Shown here piece after piece: positions 50,455-58,787 of a DNA stretch of 64,000 bases. The notes beneath the pieces were generated by a model. It ran no database searches. It was not told the DNA's origin and worked only from the letters and a program-made list of their open reading frames with translations. The stretch spans positions 772,880 to 836,879 of the forward strand of contig NZ_LWLE01000001.1 in the NCBI RefSeq assembly GCF_001905125.1, given 5' to 3'. A program made the position numbers and the translations under genes. Numbering within the stretch: position 1 is the first letter of the stretch; every line of letters begins with the position of its first letter. The DNA comes from Streptomyces sp. TSRI0281 (lineage in GTDB: Bacteria > Actinomycetota > Actinomycetes > Streptomycetales > Streptomycetaceae).

Positions 50455-50478
50455 ACAAGAGGGTCGGTTCCCTCTTGT
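50455..50478. promoter_or_regulatory. palindrome between divergent MFS and HxlR genes
   Basis: ACAAGAGGG (50455-50463) and CCCTCTTGT (50470-50478) form a perfect 9-bp inverted repeat with a 6-base spacer, 34 bases before the HxlR start. A probable binding site for that HxlR protein. Confidence 0.7.
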
Positions 50479-50511
50479 AACCATGGGAATCCTGCGCCAC
50501 CATCAGGTGCC

Positions 50512-51027
50512 ATGGAAGTAGGCACTTTTAAGTCACCGAGTCACTCCGAAGGCACCGTGGGCGAGGCGGCGACCGAGAACACGGGCGCGCGCGTGAGCGC
50601 GACCGCAGCCGCGTCCGTGAGCGACGACGGGCATCTGACCGGCGGCGACCCCGATCCGTTCCAGTGGGACACCCGCGAGGGCTGCGAGGTACGGCAGATC
50701 CTCGACCGGGTCGCCGACAAGTGGTCGCTGCTGGTCATCGCCCTGCTCGACCGCCGCAAGCTCCGCTTCACCCAGCTGCGCCGGGAGATCGACGGCATCA
50801 GCCAGCGGATGCTGACCGTCACCCTGCGCCAGCTGGAGCGGGACGGCCTGGTCGAGCGGACGGTCCACGCGGTCGTCCCGCCCCGTGTGGAGTACGAGCT
50901 CACCCCGCTCGGCGGCACGCTGCACACCACCATCCGCTCCCTGGTCACCTGGACCGAGGAGCACCAGAACGAGATCGCGGCGGCGCGCGCTTCGTACGAC
51001 GGGCGGGCCGCTCTGGAGGACCACTGA
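50512..51027 (+). CDS. HxlR-family winged-helix regulator
   Basis: 171 residues from ATG 50512 (MEVGTFKSPSHSEG). The N-terminal ~50 residues are low-complexity. The HxlR domain follows: CEVRQILDRVADKWSLLVIALLDRRKLRFTQLRREIDGISQRMLTVTLRQLERDGLVERTVHAVVPPRVEYELTPLG. A Cys at the domain start is a candidate sensor. It lies between a divergent exporter and a co-directional FAD monooxygenase (85 bases downstream) and probably regulates both. Confidence 0.92.
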   Translation: MEVGTFKSPSHSEGTVGEAATENTGARVSATAAASVSDDGHLTGGDPDPFQWDTREGCEVRQILDRVADKWSLLVIALLDRRKLRFTQLRREIDGISQRMLTVTLRQLERDGLVERTVHAVVPPRVEYELTPLGGTLHTTIRSLVTWTEEHQNEIAAARASYDGRAALEDH

Positions 51028-51111
51028 CACCCACACGATAGTTACCGAGTTGCTTTTATTACTTGGTTACGTTTTCCTGGGTGCTCCGGAAACGCGAACC
51101 GAGGAGCAGGC

Positions 51112-52848
51112 ATGACCGACACGGCCGACGCACTGACGGACGTACTGATCGTGGGCGCGGGCCCGACCGGACTGACCCTGGCCTGCGATCTCGCCCGGCG
51201 TGGCATCGCCGTACGGATCGTCGACAAGTCCCCCGCGTACCCGCGCAGTTCGCGCGCCAAGGGGCCCAACCCCCGCTCCCTGGAAGTCCTGGCGGACCTG
51301 GGTGTCATCGACGAGGTGCTGGCCGCCGGCTCGGCGCCGCTGCCGATGCGCAAGTACCGGGACCGGCTGCCGGTCATGGACACCGATCCGTACGCGGACA
51401 GCGCCCCGACACCGGACGCACCGTATGACCGGGGGCGGCTGATCGCCCAGTGGCGGCTGGAGGAGATCCTGCGCGACCGGCTGGCCGCGTCCGGGGTCCG
51501 CGTCGAACTGGGCGCCGAGGTCGTGGGCATCACGCAGATCGCGCGGGCAGACGGAGAAGACGGCGCGCACGGGGAAGCGGGCAAGGGCGGGGAAACGGGC
51601 GCGGACGGAGAGAAGGGCAAGGGCGGGGAAACGGGCGCGGGCGGGCACGTCACCGTGACGTTCGCCGCCGGTCCCCCCGTCCGGGCGCGGTACGTGGTCG
51701 GGTGCGACGGCGCCCACAGCCCCGTACGCAAGCTCCTCGGGATCAACTTCGACGGGGAGACGCACGCCGAACAGACGATGGTCTGCGGCGATGTCGCCCT
51801 CACGGACGGCGTGCTGGACCGCGACCGCTGGCACCAGTGGTTCGACGAGGACGGTGCGGTCATGCTCTGCCCCATCCCCGGTACGCCCTCGGGCTGGTGG
51901 TTCCAGGCCGGGCCCGAGCGCGACCGGGAGGGCCGCCCCCTCGCCCCGTCGCAGGACGGGTTCCGGCGGCTGCTCACCCGGCACACCGGACTGCCGGGCA
52001 GCCACCTCACCGACGCCACCCTCCTGTCGACGTACCGCGTCAACGTCCGCCTGGCCGACCGCTACCGGGTGGGCCGGGTCTTCCTGGCCGGGGACTCCGC
52101 GCATGTGCACGCGATCGCGGGCGGCCTCGGCATGAACACCGGCATCCAGGACGCCTTCAACCTGGGCTGGAAGCTCGCCCAGGTGCTGGCCGGACGGGCG
52201 GAGGCGGGGCTGCTGGACACCTACGAGGAGGAGCGGCTGCCGGTAGCCGCCCGGACCCTGGATCTGACGTCGGAGAGGCTGCGGGCCACGCTGGCGGCGA
52301 TCAGGAAGCCCGGCGGCGGTCTGGATTCGGCGATCACTCCGGAGACGGCCGGGCTCGGCACCGGCTACCGGTGGAGTTCACTGGCCGCCGAGGACCGGAA
52401 CGCGCCGGGCGGCCAAGGCCCCGAAGACGGCCCGCACGCCGGCGACCGGGCTCCGGACGCCCCCTGCCTCGCCGCCGCGACGGGCGCGCCGACGAGCCTG
52501 TTCCGCACCTTCGCCGGACCGCACCTGACCGTGCTCGGCTTCGGCCCCGGCAGCATGACGGCGCTGCGGGAGGTGACGGCCGCGTACGGGGACAGCGGCG
52601 CGGTACGGGCCTGCCGGGTGTACGGAGCGGGGGAGACGCCCGGCTCCGACGCGCACGCGGTGATCGACCACCAGGGGTACGCGCGGGCGGCGTACGGGGT
52701 CGGCGGCTCCGGCGCGGTCGTCGTGATCCGGCCCGACAACCACGTGGGGATCGTCGCCCCGGAGGACGCCCCCCGCTCCGTACGGGAGTACCTGGACCGG
52801 CTGCACCGGGCGGACGGTGCCGTCGGCATGGTGGACGCCGTGCGGTAA
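51112..52848 (+). CDS. FAD-dependent aromatic monooxygenase (PheA/TfdB/Rox-type)
   Basis: 578 residues from ATG 51112 behind GAGGAG. The FAD-binding GxGxxG motif is DVLIVGAGPTGLTLACDLARRG; the DG motif is VVGCDGAHSPVRKLLGI; the second FAD motif is RVFLAGDSAHVHAIAGGLGMNTGIQDAFNLGWKL. The C-terminal thioredoxin-like domain is present. Substrates in this family are phenols, polyketides, or antibiotics such as rifampicin. An insert near residue 150-180 has two GKGGETGA repeats. The exporter-HxlR-monooxygenase grouping suggests response to an aromatic compound. Confidence 0.9.
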   Translation: MTDTADALTDVLIVGAGPTGLTLACDLARRGIAVRIVDKSPAYPRSSRAKGPNPRSLEVLADLGVIDEVLAAGSAPLPMRKYRDRLPVMDTDPYADSAPTPDAPYDRGRLIAQWRLEEILRDRLAASGVRVELGAEVVGITQIARADGEDGAHGEAGKGGETGADGEKGKGGETGAGGHVTVTFAAGPPVRARYVVGCDGAHSPVRKLLGINFDGETHAEQTMVCGDVALTDGVLDRDRWHQWFDEDGAVMLCPIPGTPSGWWFQAGPERDREGRPLAPSQDGFRRLLTRHTGLPGSHLTDATLLSTYRVNVRLADRYRVGRVFLAGDSAHVHAIAGGLGMNTGIQDAFNLGWKLAQVLAGRAEAGLLDTYEEERLPVAARTLDLTSERLRATLAAIRKPGGGLDSAITPETAGLGTGYRWSSLAAEDRNAPGGQGPEDGPHAGDRAPDAPCLAAATGAPTSLFRTFAGPHLTVLGFGPGSMTALREVTAAYGDSGAVRACRVYGAGETPGSDAHAVIDHQGYARAAYGVGGSGAVVVIRPDNHVGIVAPEDAPRSVREYLDRLHRADGAVGMVDAVR

Positions 52849-52887
52849 GGCTGATTGAGTGCCCGGATGGGGACAGTTCTCAAGGGC

Positions 52888-53388
52888 ATGAGCAACGTTC
52901 AGTGGCACGAACTCCAGCATGCCCGCGGCTCCGCGTCCCAGGTCCCGGGCATGCTGTCGCGGATCGCCTGGGGCGACGCCCCGACCGCCGAGGACGCGCT
53001 GAGCGATCTGGAGCAGTGGATCGGGGCGATGGCGGTCTTCGACGCGACCGTGGCCACGGTGCCGTTCCTGTGGGAGCTGGCCGCCACGGAGACGGTCAGG
53101 GACCGGGCCGGAGTGCTGGAGCTGCTGAGGACGATCCTCTCCGCCGGTCATCATCACCACCCCGAGTGGGCGCGCGGGGCGCACGAAGCGGTTGTGGCGG
53201 GGCGCGCGACGGCCGAACGGCTGGCCGCGGCACCGGTGCCCCGCCGGCCGTCCGCACCGGCGCCGGCACAGGGACCGGCACCACAGGAGCCGTCCCGGGC
53301 GAAGGCGGCGGCCGAGCTGCTGGCCGCGATCGACGGACACGTCTGCGCGGCCTGCCCCCGTACGGAGCCCGAACCGTACGGAGCCTGA
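52888..53388 (+). CDS. HEAT-repeat-like protein of unknown function
   Basis: 166 residues from ATG 52888 (MSNVQWHELQHARGSASQVPGMLSRI); ATG 52867 is possible, and neither has a strong ribosome binding site. The pattern (W..L.HA.GSA..VPG.L....; ALSDLEQWIGAMAVFDATVATVPFLWELA) matches a common Streptomyces family with HEAT-like helices, here with about three helices before a Pro/Ala-rich tail. The stop lies inside the tandem repeat at 53358-53509. No catalytic motif; a protein-binding role is conceivable. Confidence 0.75.
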   Translation: MSNVQWHELQHARGSASQVPGMLSRIAWGDAPTAEDALSDLEQWIGAMAVFDATVATVPFLWELAATETVRDRAGVLELLRTILSAGHHHHPEWARGAHEAVVAGRATAERLAAAPVPRRPSAPAPAQGPAPQEPSRAKAAAELLAAIDGHVCAACPRTEPEPYGA

Positions 53389-53509
53389 TCCGCTACGGAG
53401 CCTGATCCGTTACGGAGTCCGATCCGTCGCGCGGAGCCCGAACCGTTGCGGAGCCCGAACCGTTGCGCGGAGCCCGATCCGTCGCGGAGCCCGAACCGTA
53501 CGGAGCCGC
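53358..53509. repeat. short-period tandem repeat with TACGGAGCC core
   Basis: About nine imperfect copies of a 15-19 base unit, core (TA/CG)CGGAGCC(C/T)GA(A/T)CCG. The first copies encode the C-terminal RTEPEPYGA of the HEAT-like protein; the rest fill the gap to the CGNR gene. The same core occurs in the repeat at 39918-40057. Confidence 0.88.
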
Positions 53510-53515
53510 TTCACT

Positions 53516-54112
53516 TCACTCGCCCGTATCGGTCAGCCGGGCGCGGTGGGCCCGCACCTTGTGCCGGTTCCCGCAGCGCTCCATCGAGCACCAACGCCGC
53601 CTGCCGGGGCGGGAGGTGTCGACGAAGAGCAGGCGACAGTCATGGGCCCCGCACTCCCGGACCCGGTGGGCGTACGGTCCGGTGAACAGGTCCACGGCAT
53701 CGCGGGCGACCGTCGAGAGCAGTTGGGAGCCGGTGGCCCCGGGGGCCCAGGCCCGGCCGCCGGCCCCGGTCAGCCGGGCCGTCAGGGGCGGGAGCGCGGC
53801 GGCGTCGTTCACCGCGGCGAGGTCGGCAGGGTCCGGCTCGCGGCCGTGCGCCCGGTCGGCGGTCAACCGCCACAGGGCATCACGCAGTTCACGGGCGGCG
53901 GACACCTCTGCCGCGCGCACCGTGAGCCGCAGCCCGCCGGGCAGCCTGCTCTCCGCCGCCCACCCGGTCAGATCCACCAGCTCGTTCAGCACCTCGAAGC
54001 GGGCGAACGGGCCGGGGCCGCCGGTGGGCAGCAACTCCAGGCACAGGGAGCCGGGATCGAAGCGGAACGAGCTGCCGTCCGGGTGCCTGAGGACCATCCC
54101 CGGCGCGCCCAT
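53516..54112 (-). CDS. CGNR zinc-finger (ABATE-domain) putative regulator
   Basis: 198 residues from ATG 54112, preceded by GGAGAGG; ATG 54127 is an alternative. The N-terminal part (FRFDPGSLCLELLPTGG) fits the ABATE stress-response domain, and the C-terminal CGNR finger is complete: ECGAHDCRLLFVDTSRPGRRRWCSMERCGNRHKVRAHRAR, with four Cys. Such proteins are presumed transcription regulators. It diverges from a VOC-family gene with only 37 bases between them. Confidence 0.9.
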   Translation of the reverse strand: MGAPGMVLRHPDGSSFRFDPGSLCLELLPTGGPGPFARFEVLNELVDLTGWAAESRLPGGLRLTVRAAEVSAARELRDALWRLTADRAHGREPDPADLAAVNDAAALPPLTARLTGAGGRAWAPGATGSQLLSTVARDAVDLFTGPYAHRVRECGAHDCRLLFVDTSRPGRRRWCSMERCGNRHKVRAHRARLTDTGE

Positions 54113-54149
54113 TGCCCTCTCCGTCATGTAACCACTATAAACGGTTTCC

Positions 54150-54599
54150 ATGACCCTGCACTGGAAACTCGTCATCGACAGCGCCGACCCGCACGCCCAG
54201 GCCGGCTTCTGGGCCGAGGCCCTGGGCTACCTCGTCGAGGACAACAGCGCCCTGGTCGAGCAGTTGCTCGCGGCCGGGGCCGTGCCCGAGACCCTCACCG
54301 TCCACGCCCACGGCCGCCGTGCCTGGCGCGATCTCGCGGCAGCACGCCACCCGGACGATCCGTACGAGGAGTTGAGCGGTACGGGACAGGGGCGGCGGCT
54401 GCTCTTCCAGCGGGTACCGGAACCGAAAACGGTGAAGAACCGCCTCCACATCGACGTGCACGCCGCCCCGGGACAGCGCGACGCGGAGGTGGCACGACTG
54501 CGGGAACTGGGCGCGAGCCTGCTGCGCACGGTGGAGGAGCCGGGCGGGAGTTGGCTCGTACTCAGCGACCCGGAGGGCAATGAGTTCTGCGTCCAGTAG
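54150..54599 (+). CDS. VOC/glyoxalase-like domain protein
   Basis: 149 residues from ATG 54150 (MTLHWKLVIDSADPHAQAGFWAEALGY). Two half-domains of the vicinal-oxygen-chelate fold end in RLHIDVHA and LSDPEGNEFCVQ, as in the Glyoxalase_6 group of Streptomyces. His and Glu candidates for metal binding are present in both halves. No ribosome binding site: the transcript may start at the ATG. Possibly a dioxygenase, isomerase or bleomycin-type resistance protein; the substrate is unknown. Confidence 0.85.
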   Translation: MTLHWKLVIDSADPHAQAGFWAEALGYLVEDNSALVEQLLAAGAVPETLTVHAHGRRAWRDLAAARHPDDPYEELSGTGQGRRLLFQRVPEPKTVKNRLHIDVHAAPGQRDAEVARLRELGASLLRTVEEPGGSWLVLSDPEGNEFCVQ

Positions 54600-54701
54600 G
54601 GGCGCGGCCGGGTAGGAAGGGCCACTGCGGGTGGGCGGCCCCGGGGCGATCGACAGGACCGCACCGTGCCCGCTGTCAGTGCGGTGCCATAACGTGGGCG
54701 G

Positions 54702-54875
54702 ATGACTACTGCCGATCACGCTTCCGAGCCCGCGCCGGGCTACCGCCGTTTCGCGGGTGACTGCGCCGCGTGCGGAATCGGCCTCCAATGGGAGGCGTAC
54801 AGCCGTACCCAACTGGTGGACAGCGAAGGGCTCACCCACTGCGTACCCCAGCAAGGCCCCCACGTGGTGCGGTAG
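54702..54875 (+). CDS. small cysteine-containing protein
   Basis: 57-residue open frame from ATG 54702: MTTADHASEPAPGYRRFAGD, then CAACGIGLQWEAYSRTQL and VDSEGLTHCVPQQGPHVV. Codon use is typical (third position mostly G/C). One CxxC and a later Cys-His-like pair could bind zinc. I do not recognise a family. GTGGGCG is a few bases upstream but not a classic ribosome binding site. Confidence 0.55.
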   Translation: MTTADHASEPAPGYRRFAGDCAACGIGLQWEAYSRTQLVDSEGLTHCVPQQGPHVVR

Positions 54876-54996
54876 CCCCCGCCCGGTGCCCGCCCTCGCC
54901 GAGGGACGCACCCGCACGCACTCACAGGGCCCCGGCGAGGCCCTGTGGGTGCGCCGCACGGCCGCGAAGCCCGAAAGGCCCCTCGTACGAGTGATG

Positions 54997-55040
54997 CAAG
55001 ATCGTTTCTGCGGCGTTCGGAGGTCCATCTCAAGATCGTT
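54997..55040. repeat. direct repeat upstream of the secreted protein gene
   Basis: CAAGATCGTT occurs at 54997-55006 and 55031-55040, 34 bases apart, within 100 bases before the gene. It could bind a regulator twice on the same face of the helix. Confidence 0.4.
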
Positions 55041-55097
55041 CCGGGGAAAACTGGGGCGGCCCGACCGAACCCCGACATACGAATGGGACGATTCTTC

Positions 55098-55442
55098 ATG
55101 CGCCTGCGCGCCCTCGCCACCGCCGCCGCCTGCGGCCTCGCCGTGCTCCTCGCCGCTCCCGGCTCCGCCTCCGCGGCCGACGGCGAATTCACGTACCGCT
55201 ACAGCGACCTGGGCGGCACCCCGCACATCGGCGGTCTGATCGACCCGCCGAGCGGGGTCTGCATCACCCTGCCCGAGGTCGAGCACCCGTGGACCGAGCC
55301 CGCCCACTCGCCGCGCAACAACACCGGCTCGACGGCCACGGTCTTCGCCGATGCCGACTGCGAGGGCCCCTACTTCAGCCTCCGCCCGAACGGCGGCCAC
55401 GCCTCCGAGCGCCTCAAGGTCCGCTCCGTGGTGTTCAGCTGA
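55098..55442 (+). CDS. small secreted protein (beta/gamma-crystallin or I36-inhibitor-like)
   Basis: 114 residues from ATG 55098 (ATG 55083 is possible). A clear Sec signal peptide, MRLRALATAAACGLAVLLAA with SASAA cleavage site, gives a mature domain of ~85 residues. The mature part (SGVCITLPEV, NNTGSTATVFADADCEGPYFSLRPNGG) has the two-Cys, Gly-rich strand pattern of small secreted actinobacterial domains related to crystallins or peptidase inhibitors. Assignment is by pattern only. It stands alone. Confidence 0.8.
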   Translation: MRLRALATAAACGLAVLLAAPGSASAADGEFTYRYSDLGGTPHIGGLIDPPSGVCITLPEVEHPWTEPAHSPRNNTGSTATVFADADCEGPYFSLRPNGGHASERLKVRSVVFS

Positions 55443-55470
55443 CCGGAGCCGCCTTCAGGGGCCCGCGCTC

Positions 55471-55525
55471 CTGACTGCTGACTCCTGACTGATGACTGCT
55501 GGGGCTCCTGGGCTCCTGGGCTCCT
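55471..55525. repeat. simple tandem repeats between the secreted-protein and HAD genes
   Basis: CTGACTGCTGACTCCTGACT-like units run into three exact copies of GGGCTCCT (55502-55525). Confidence 0.85.
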
Positions 55526-55614
55526 GCGATGATCCGGTACGACGCCGAAGGGTGCACGTACCGGATCTTTTCGGGTCGCGCAAGGGGCCATCGGTGGCCT
55601 CCTAGGCTGGGTCC

Positions 55615-56421
55615 ATGCCCACGCCACCCGCATATGCCCTTGTCGCCACGGACCTGGACGGCACCCTGCTGCGCCCGGACGACACCGTGAGCCCGCGCTC
55701 CCGCGCCGCCCTCGCCCTGGCCTCCTCGGCCGGAGCCCGGCACCTGATCGTCACCGGGCGGCCGGTACCCGGCATACGGCGGCTGCTCGCGGACCTGGAC
55801 TACCGCGGCCCGGTCGTCTGCGGACAGGGAACCCAGGTGTACGACGCCGGGCCGGACCGCATGCTCCACTCGGTGCCCCTCGACCGGGACCTGGCCGATG
55901 CCGCGCTCGGCAAGATCGAGGCGGAGGTCGGCGCGGTCTTCGCCGCCGTGGACCAGGACGGCCCCTACGGCCGGACCCTGATCGAACCGGGCTACCGGAT
56001 GCCGCACCCCACACTCCCCGCACTACGGGTCGGGCGTCGTACGGACCTGTGGGCGGAACCGGTCATCAAGGTCCTGGTACGGCACCCGGAGCTCGGCGAC
56101 GACGCGCTGACGGCCGCCGCCCGCGCGGCCGTGGGTGATCTGGCGACCGTCACGATGGCGGGCCCCGGCACGGTCGAACTGGCCCCGTACGGCGTGGACA
56201 AGGGCACCGGGTTCGCGCGGGCCGCCGACGTGCTGGGGCTCGATCCGGCCCGCGCGGTCGCGTTCGGCGACATGCCCAACGACCTGCCGATGTTCCGCCT
56301 CTCCGGACACGGGGTGGCGATGGCCGGTGCGCACCCGCAGCTCAGGGCGGCGGCCGACGAGGTGACCCTGTCCAACCTGGACGACGGCGTCGCGGTGGTG
56401 CTGGAGCGGCTCTTCGGCTGA
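55615..56421 (+). CDS. HAD-superfamily hydrolase, Cof/IIB type
   Basis: 268 residues from ATG 55615. Motif I VATDLDGTLL, motif II LIVTGRP, Lys in the VDKGTGFARAADVLGL segment and motif IV VAFGDMPNDLPMF are complete; the cap is C2B type. Probably a sugar-phosphate or flavin-mononucleotide-type phosphatase. No clear ribosome binding site; possibly leaderless. It runs towards the SpoIIE-like gene, and the 29-bp repeats lie between. Confidence 0.92.
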   Translation: MPTPPAYALVATDLDGTLLRPDDTVSPRSRAALALASSAGARHLIVTGRPVPGIRRLLADLDYRGPVVCGQGTQVYDAGPDRMLHSVPLDRDLADAALGKIEAEVGAVFAAVDQDGPYGRTLIEPGYRMPHPTLPALRVGRRTDLWAEPVIKVLVRHPELGDDALTAAARAAVGDLATVTMAGPGTVELAPYGVDKGTGFARAADVLGLDPARAVAFGDMPNDLPMFRLSGHGVAMAGAHPQLRAAADEVTLSNLDDGVAVVLERLFG

Positions 56422-56466
56422 GGGCGGGGTTCCTGGGGACTCACTCCCCCGGCGATCGGCCGGGGA

Positions 56467-56611
56467 GTTCAACTCCCCCGCCGGTCGGCCGAGGGGTTCA
56501 ACTCCCCCGCCGGTCGGCCGGGGGGTTCAACTCCCCCGCCGGTCGGCCGGGGGGTTCAACTCCCCCGCCGGTCGGCCGGGGGGTTCAACTCCCCCGCCGG
56601 CCGGCCGCGTC
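56467..56611. repeat. 29-bp tandem repeat, five copies
   Basis: Units start at 56467, 56496, 56525, 56554 and 56583 (GTTCAACTCCCCCGCCGGTC...). Each has a CCCCC/GGGGG inverted element that can form a hairpin. The minus-strand SpoIIE-like gene ends inside it with GELNPPADRRGS; because 29 is not a multiple of 3, successive copies place the same stop in all three frames. Confidence 0.92.
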
Positions 56612-58787
56612 CGGCGCCCGCGCGGCCCGGGGGCGCGGGAAGGTCCTGCTCGGTCCACAGCGTCTTGCCCTGCGGACCGTGCCGGGTGCCCCAGTGCGTG
56701 GCGAGCTGGGAGACGATGAACAGCCCCCGGCCGCCTTCGTCGGCGGTCCGGGCGTGGCGCAGATGCGGTGCCACCTCGCTGCTGTCGTGCACTTCGCAGG
56801 TGAGGGCGGCGCCCAGCAGCAGGCGCAGCCGCAGCGGCGGGGTGCCGTAGCGGACGGCGTTGGTGACCAGCTCGCTGACGATCAGTTCGGTCGCGTCGAT
56901 GGTGTCCTCGTCCAGGTTCCAGCCCTGGAGCCGGTCGCGTACGAGAACCCGGGCCGTGGCGGGAGTCGTACGGTCGTGCGGCAGGTCCCAGGTCGCGACC
57001 CGGTTCGCCGGAACGGTGCCGGTGCGGACGAGGAGCAGCGCGGCGCCGTCGGGGCGGGAGCCGGCCGGGAGCCCGTAGACGACGGCGTCGCACAGCTCCC
57101 GGAGGCCGCGTCCGGGCTCGGCGAGCGCTTCGCGGATGCGAGCGGCGGCATCGTCGTCGGGCAGCAGGGCCTCGGTGCAGAACGCGAGGAGGCTGCCCTC
57201 TTCGAGGGTGAGGGTGGCCGTCGCGAAAGGCGCGCTGTCGGCGGAGAAGAGGCCGGGCCCTTCGGGTACGTCGAGGGGCCGCGCACTCCCGTCGGGGCCG
57301 ACGACGACGGGCGCCGGGTTCCCGGCCCGCGCGAGGGTGCAGGTACGGGTGAACGGGTCGTAGACCGCGTACACACAGGCCGCCGCCAGCGGTTCGCTGT
57401 GCAGGGCGTCGGCCCGGGGCAGGGCCGCCCGTTCGACGGCGAGGCGTTCCGCCGTGTCGTTCAGCCGGGCCAGCATCTCGTCGGGCTCCAGGTCGAGACC
57501 GGCCAGCGCCTGGATGACCGTACGCAACTGCCCCATGGCGATGGCCGTCTGGAGGCCCTGCCCCGCCACGCTCCCGACGACGAGGGCGGTGCGGGCGCCG
57601 GACAGCGCGATGGTGTCGAACCAGCAGCCGCTGTCGCGTCCGGGCAGCAGGACATGGGCCGTCTCGACGGCAGCCTGGTCCCCGTCGTACTGCGGGAGCA
57701 GCCGGCGCTGGACCGTCGAGGCGATCACATGGTCGCGCTCGTAGCGGCGGGCGTTGTCGATGCTCAGCGCGGTGCGGGTGGCCGCCGTCCGCGCGAGGGA
57801 GACGTCCTGCTCGTCGTAGGGCTCGGTGTCCCCGCACCGGTAGAGGCTCACCAGCCCGAGGACCGCGCCGCGCAGCGTCAGGGGGACCGCGATCATCGAG
57901 TGGGCGCCGGCCGACCTGATCAGACGGGCACTGTCCGGGTCCGCGTCCAGCCACGCGGTGTCCGGCGTGAGCTGGACGAGCCGGGGCCGGAGGTCCGACA
58001 CCGCCAGCGCGTACGGCGTACGGAAGGAGAGGTGGCGGGTACCGCCGTCCGGGTCGGCCCGGCGCAGCGGGACGTCGGGTCCGAGCGGGCCCACCGGCGG
58101 CTCCGCGCCGCGCAGGACGTCGTCCACCACCTCGACCACGGCCAGATCGGCGAACTCCGGTACCAGGGCCCCGACGAGCGCCCGGCAGGTCTCCGCCACA
58201 TCGAGCGATCCGCCCACCGCCTCGCGTACCGCCGCCAGACATTCCTCCCGGCAGCGCGCCCGCTCCCGCTCGGTGACATCGACGACGGCCGCCAGCAGAC
58301 CCAGGGGCCGGTCGCCGGGACCGTCGAGGCGGTACGCGGACACCTTGAAGTCGCGGTCGGGTCCGGGGAGCCGCCTGAGCCGGCCGCGGACCAGCCGGCC
58401 GTGCACGGGGCCTTCGCCGGCGAGCACACCGCGCAGCACCTCGGCCGCCTTGTCCGGCCTGTCGAGGCGGTACACGTCGGTGAAGTGATCACCGATCATC
58501 TTCTGGACGTGGGCGGCGTCGACGAGGGAGTTGGCCCGCACCACCCGCAGGTCCGGATCGAGCACGATCAGGCCCACCGCGGACTGGGCGAACAGCGTGT
58601 CGAGGAGGGCCGTGTCCAGGACGGCAGGGGCGCCCGGAACGGTGAACACGTCCAGAGCGGCGGAGGCGTCGGAAGCGGAGCCGTCGGAAGCAGAGGCATC
58701 GGAGGCAGAGGCATCCGGCGCCGTCCCGGCGGCTCGTGTTCCCTCGGCTGCCGTTCCCTCAGCTGCCGGTCCCTCGGCGTCCGACAC
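56556..58787 (-). CDS. PAS-GAF-SpoIIE phosphatase-HATPase multidomain regulator
   Basis: 743 residues from GTG 58787. A Ser/Ala/Asp-rich start is followed by PAS (~55-175), GAF (~175-345), a PP2C SpoIIE phosphatase (~355-565, from RRYERDHVIASTVQRRLLPQY with Asp-rich metal sites partly divergent: GSVAGQGLQTAIAMGQLR), and an RsbW-like ATPase (ATELIVSELVTNAVRYG, EGGRGLFIVSQLATHWG). Proteins of this layout control anti-sigma/anti-anti-sigma switches. GSVAGQG replaces the usual GDVxGxG, so phosphatase activity may be weakened. The end lies in the 29-bp repeat. Confidence 0.92.
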   Translation of the reverse strand: MSDAEGPAAEGTAAEGTRAAGTAPDASASDASASDGSASDASAALDVFTVPGAPAVLDTALLDTLFAQSAVGLIVLDPDLRVVRANSLVDAAHVQKMIGDHFTDVYRLDRPDKAAEVLRGVLAGEGPVHGRLVRGRLRRLPGPDRDFKVSAYRLDGPGDRPLGLLAAVVDVTERERARCREECLAAVREAVGGSLDVAETCRALVGALVPEFADLAVVEVVDDVLRGAEPPVGPLGPDVPLRRADPDGGTRHLSFRTPYALAVSDLRPRLVQLTPDTAWLDADPDSARLIRSAGAHSMIAVPLTLRGAVLGLVSLYRCGDTEPYDEQDVSLARTAATRTALSIDNARRYERDHVIASTVQRRLLPQYDGDQAAVETAHVLLPGRDSGCWFDTIALSGARTALVVGSVAGQGLQTAIAMGQLRTVIQALAGLDLEPDEMLARLNDTAERLAVERAALPRADALHSEPLAAACVYAVYDPFTRTCTLARAGNPAPVVVGPDGSARPLDVPEGPGLFSADSAPFATATLTLEEGSLLAFCTEALLPDDDAAARIREALAEPGRGLRELCDAVVYGLPAGSRPDGAALLLVRTGTVPANRVATWDLPHDRTTPATARVLVRDRLQGWNLDEDTIDATELIVSELVTNAVRYGTPPLRLRLLLGAALTCEVHDSSEVAPHLRHARTADEGGRGLFIVSQLATHWGTRHGPQGKTLWTEQDLPAPPGRAGAGRGRPAGELNPPADRRGS

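Noticed and set aside
53358..53509. Phage attachment or integration site
   Set aside because: Repeats are short, imperfect and tandem; no integrase, and the tRNA genes in the window are intact without duplicated 3' ends.
56467..56611. CRISPR array (29-bp repeat length)
   Set aside because: Units are contiguous with no spacers and overlap a coding end; no cas genes nearby. It is a tandem repeat.
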